The notes below the pieces were generated by a model, which saw only the letters and a list, made by a program, of their open reading frames with translations, searched no databases and was not told the DNA's origin. A program made the position numbers and the translations under genes. Positions 20,281 through 20,558 of a stretch of 20,558 nucleotides of DNA are shown piece by piece (positions within the stretch are counted from its first letter, which is position 1; each line of letters starts with the position of its first letter). This DNA comes from Chromera velia (lineage: Eukaryota; Sar; Chromeraceae), in the NCBI GenBank assembly GCA_018398765.1, contig JAHBMJ010000089.1, positions 4,370 to 24,927 of the forward strand. The letters are read 5' to 3'.

Positions 20281-20558
20281 TGAATGGATGAATATCATTG
20301 AATGAATGAATATTATTGAATTTAATAATGAAGAATATCACCACGCCTATTGACGATTCGACGACGAAAAATATTGTGTCGCTTGGAACTGGGGGGTGGG
20401 TAAGAGGGTCGTGTGATGTGTCTTGAAGGTTTTTCATCAGTATCACAAATGCACTGGTTTTCCTTGCTTGGCACGGGGCTCCCTGAGGCTCAAGTCAACG
20501 TCAAGATTTGAGCAGCCGGTTGGGTTTTTTTCTGCCGTACGACAATGCTACCAGTTGA
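20281..20558. other. Satellite edge and unique sequence, no gene seen
   Basis: GAAT units fade out by about 20335. The rest is unique sequence with no supported reading frame before the window ends. Confidence 0.6.

Noticed and set aside
18050-20298. Long minus-strand open frames (up to 407 codons) of Ser-Phe-Ile-His and Ile-His-Pro-Ser repeats
   Set aside because: ATTC/ATCC-type tetranucleotide arrays contain no stop codon in any frame, so long open frames arise automatically.
18214-20340. CRISPR-like repeat-spacer pattern from the three interspersed units
   Set aside because: The spacers are tetranucleotide satellite of very unequal length, the units are diverged, and the context is a eukaryotic nuclear genome.
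1-20558. tRNA genes
   Set aside because: No GTTC-A/G-A T-loop with matching arms was found by eye on either strand; a covariance-model scan would settle it.

Overview
The window looks like nuclear DNA of a microalga with a complex (secondary) plastid, most likely a photosynthetic alveolate such as a chromerid. The organism call is inference. It rests on a nuclear cyclophilin gene whose presequence has three stacked parts (signal peptide, transit peptide, twin-arginine lumen signal), on a CAMK-like kinase, on dense small introns, and on heavy microsatellite load. No prokaryotic, rRNA, tRNA or CRISPR feature was seen.

Layout. 1-2700: a CA microsatellite, then a decayed minus-strand reading frame (about 330-1985) with six in-frame stops and two frameshifts, then AT-rich DNA with a C15/G8 hairpin. 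2713-6321, minus: a seven-exon gene rebuilt here by phase-consistent splicing, encoding a 435-residue cyclophilin predicted to end in the thylakoid lumen. Its introns hold several microsatellites, including about 540 bp in intron 3. 6322-6930: spacer between divergent genes. 6931-10838, plus: a ten-exon gene rebuilt the same way, encoding a 484-residue CAMK-like protein kinase with DFD in place of DFG, a small (Ala) gatekeeper and no glycine-rich loop. 10839-13790: no gene recognised; an 11-N gap lies in a CT tract. 13791-14660: AT-rich DNA starting with a possible hAT transposase fossil. 15120-16145: a long pyrimidine tract and a 460-bp CA array. 16485-17490, minus: weak signs of a small-exon gene. 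18210-20340: a GAAT/GGAT-type satellite broken by three diverged copies of a 100-120 bp non-microsatellite unit.

The two good genes lie head to head and may share a promoter region; no functional link between them is shown. Both use an unusual 5' splice site: 9 of 15 inferred introns begin GTCAG and none begins GTAAG.
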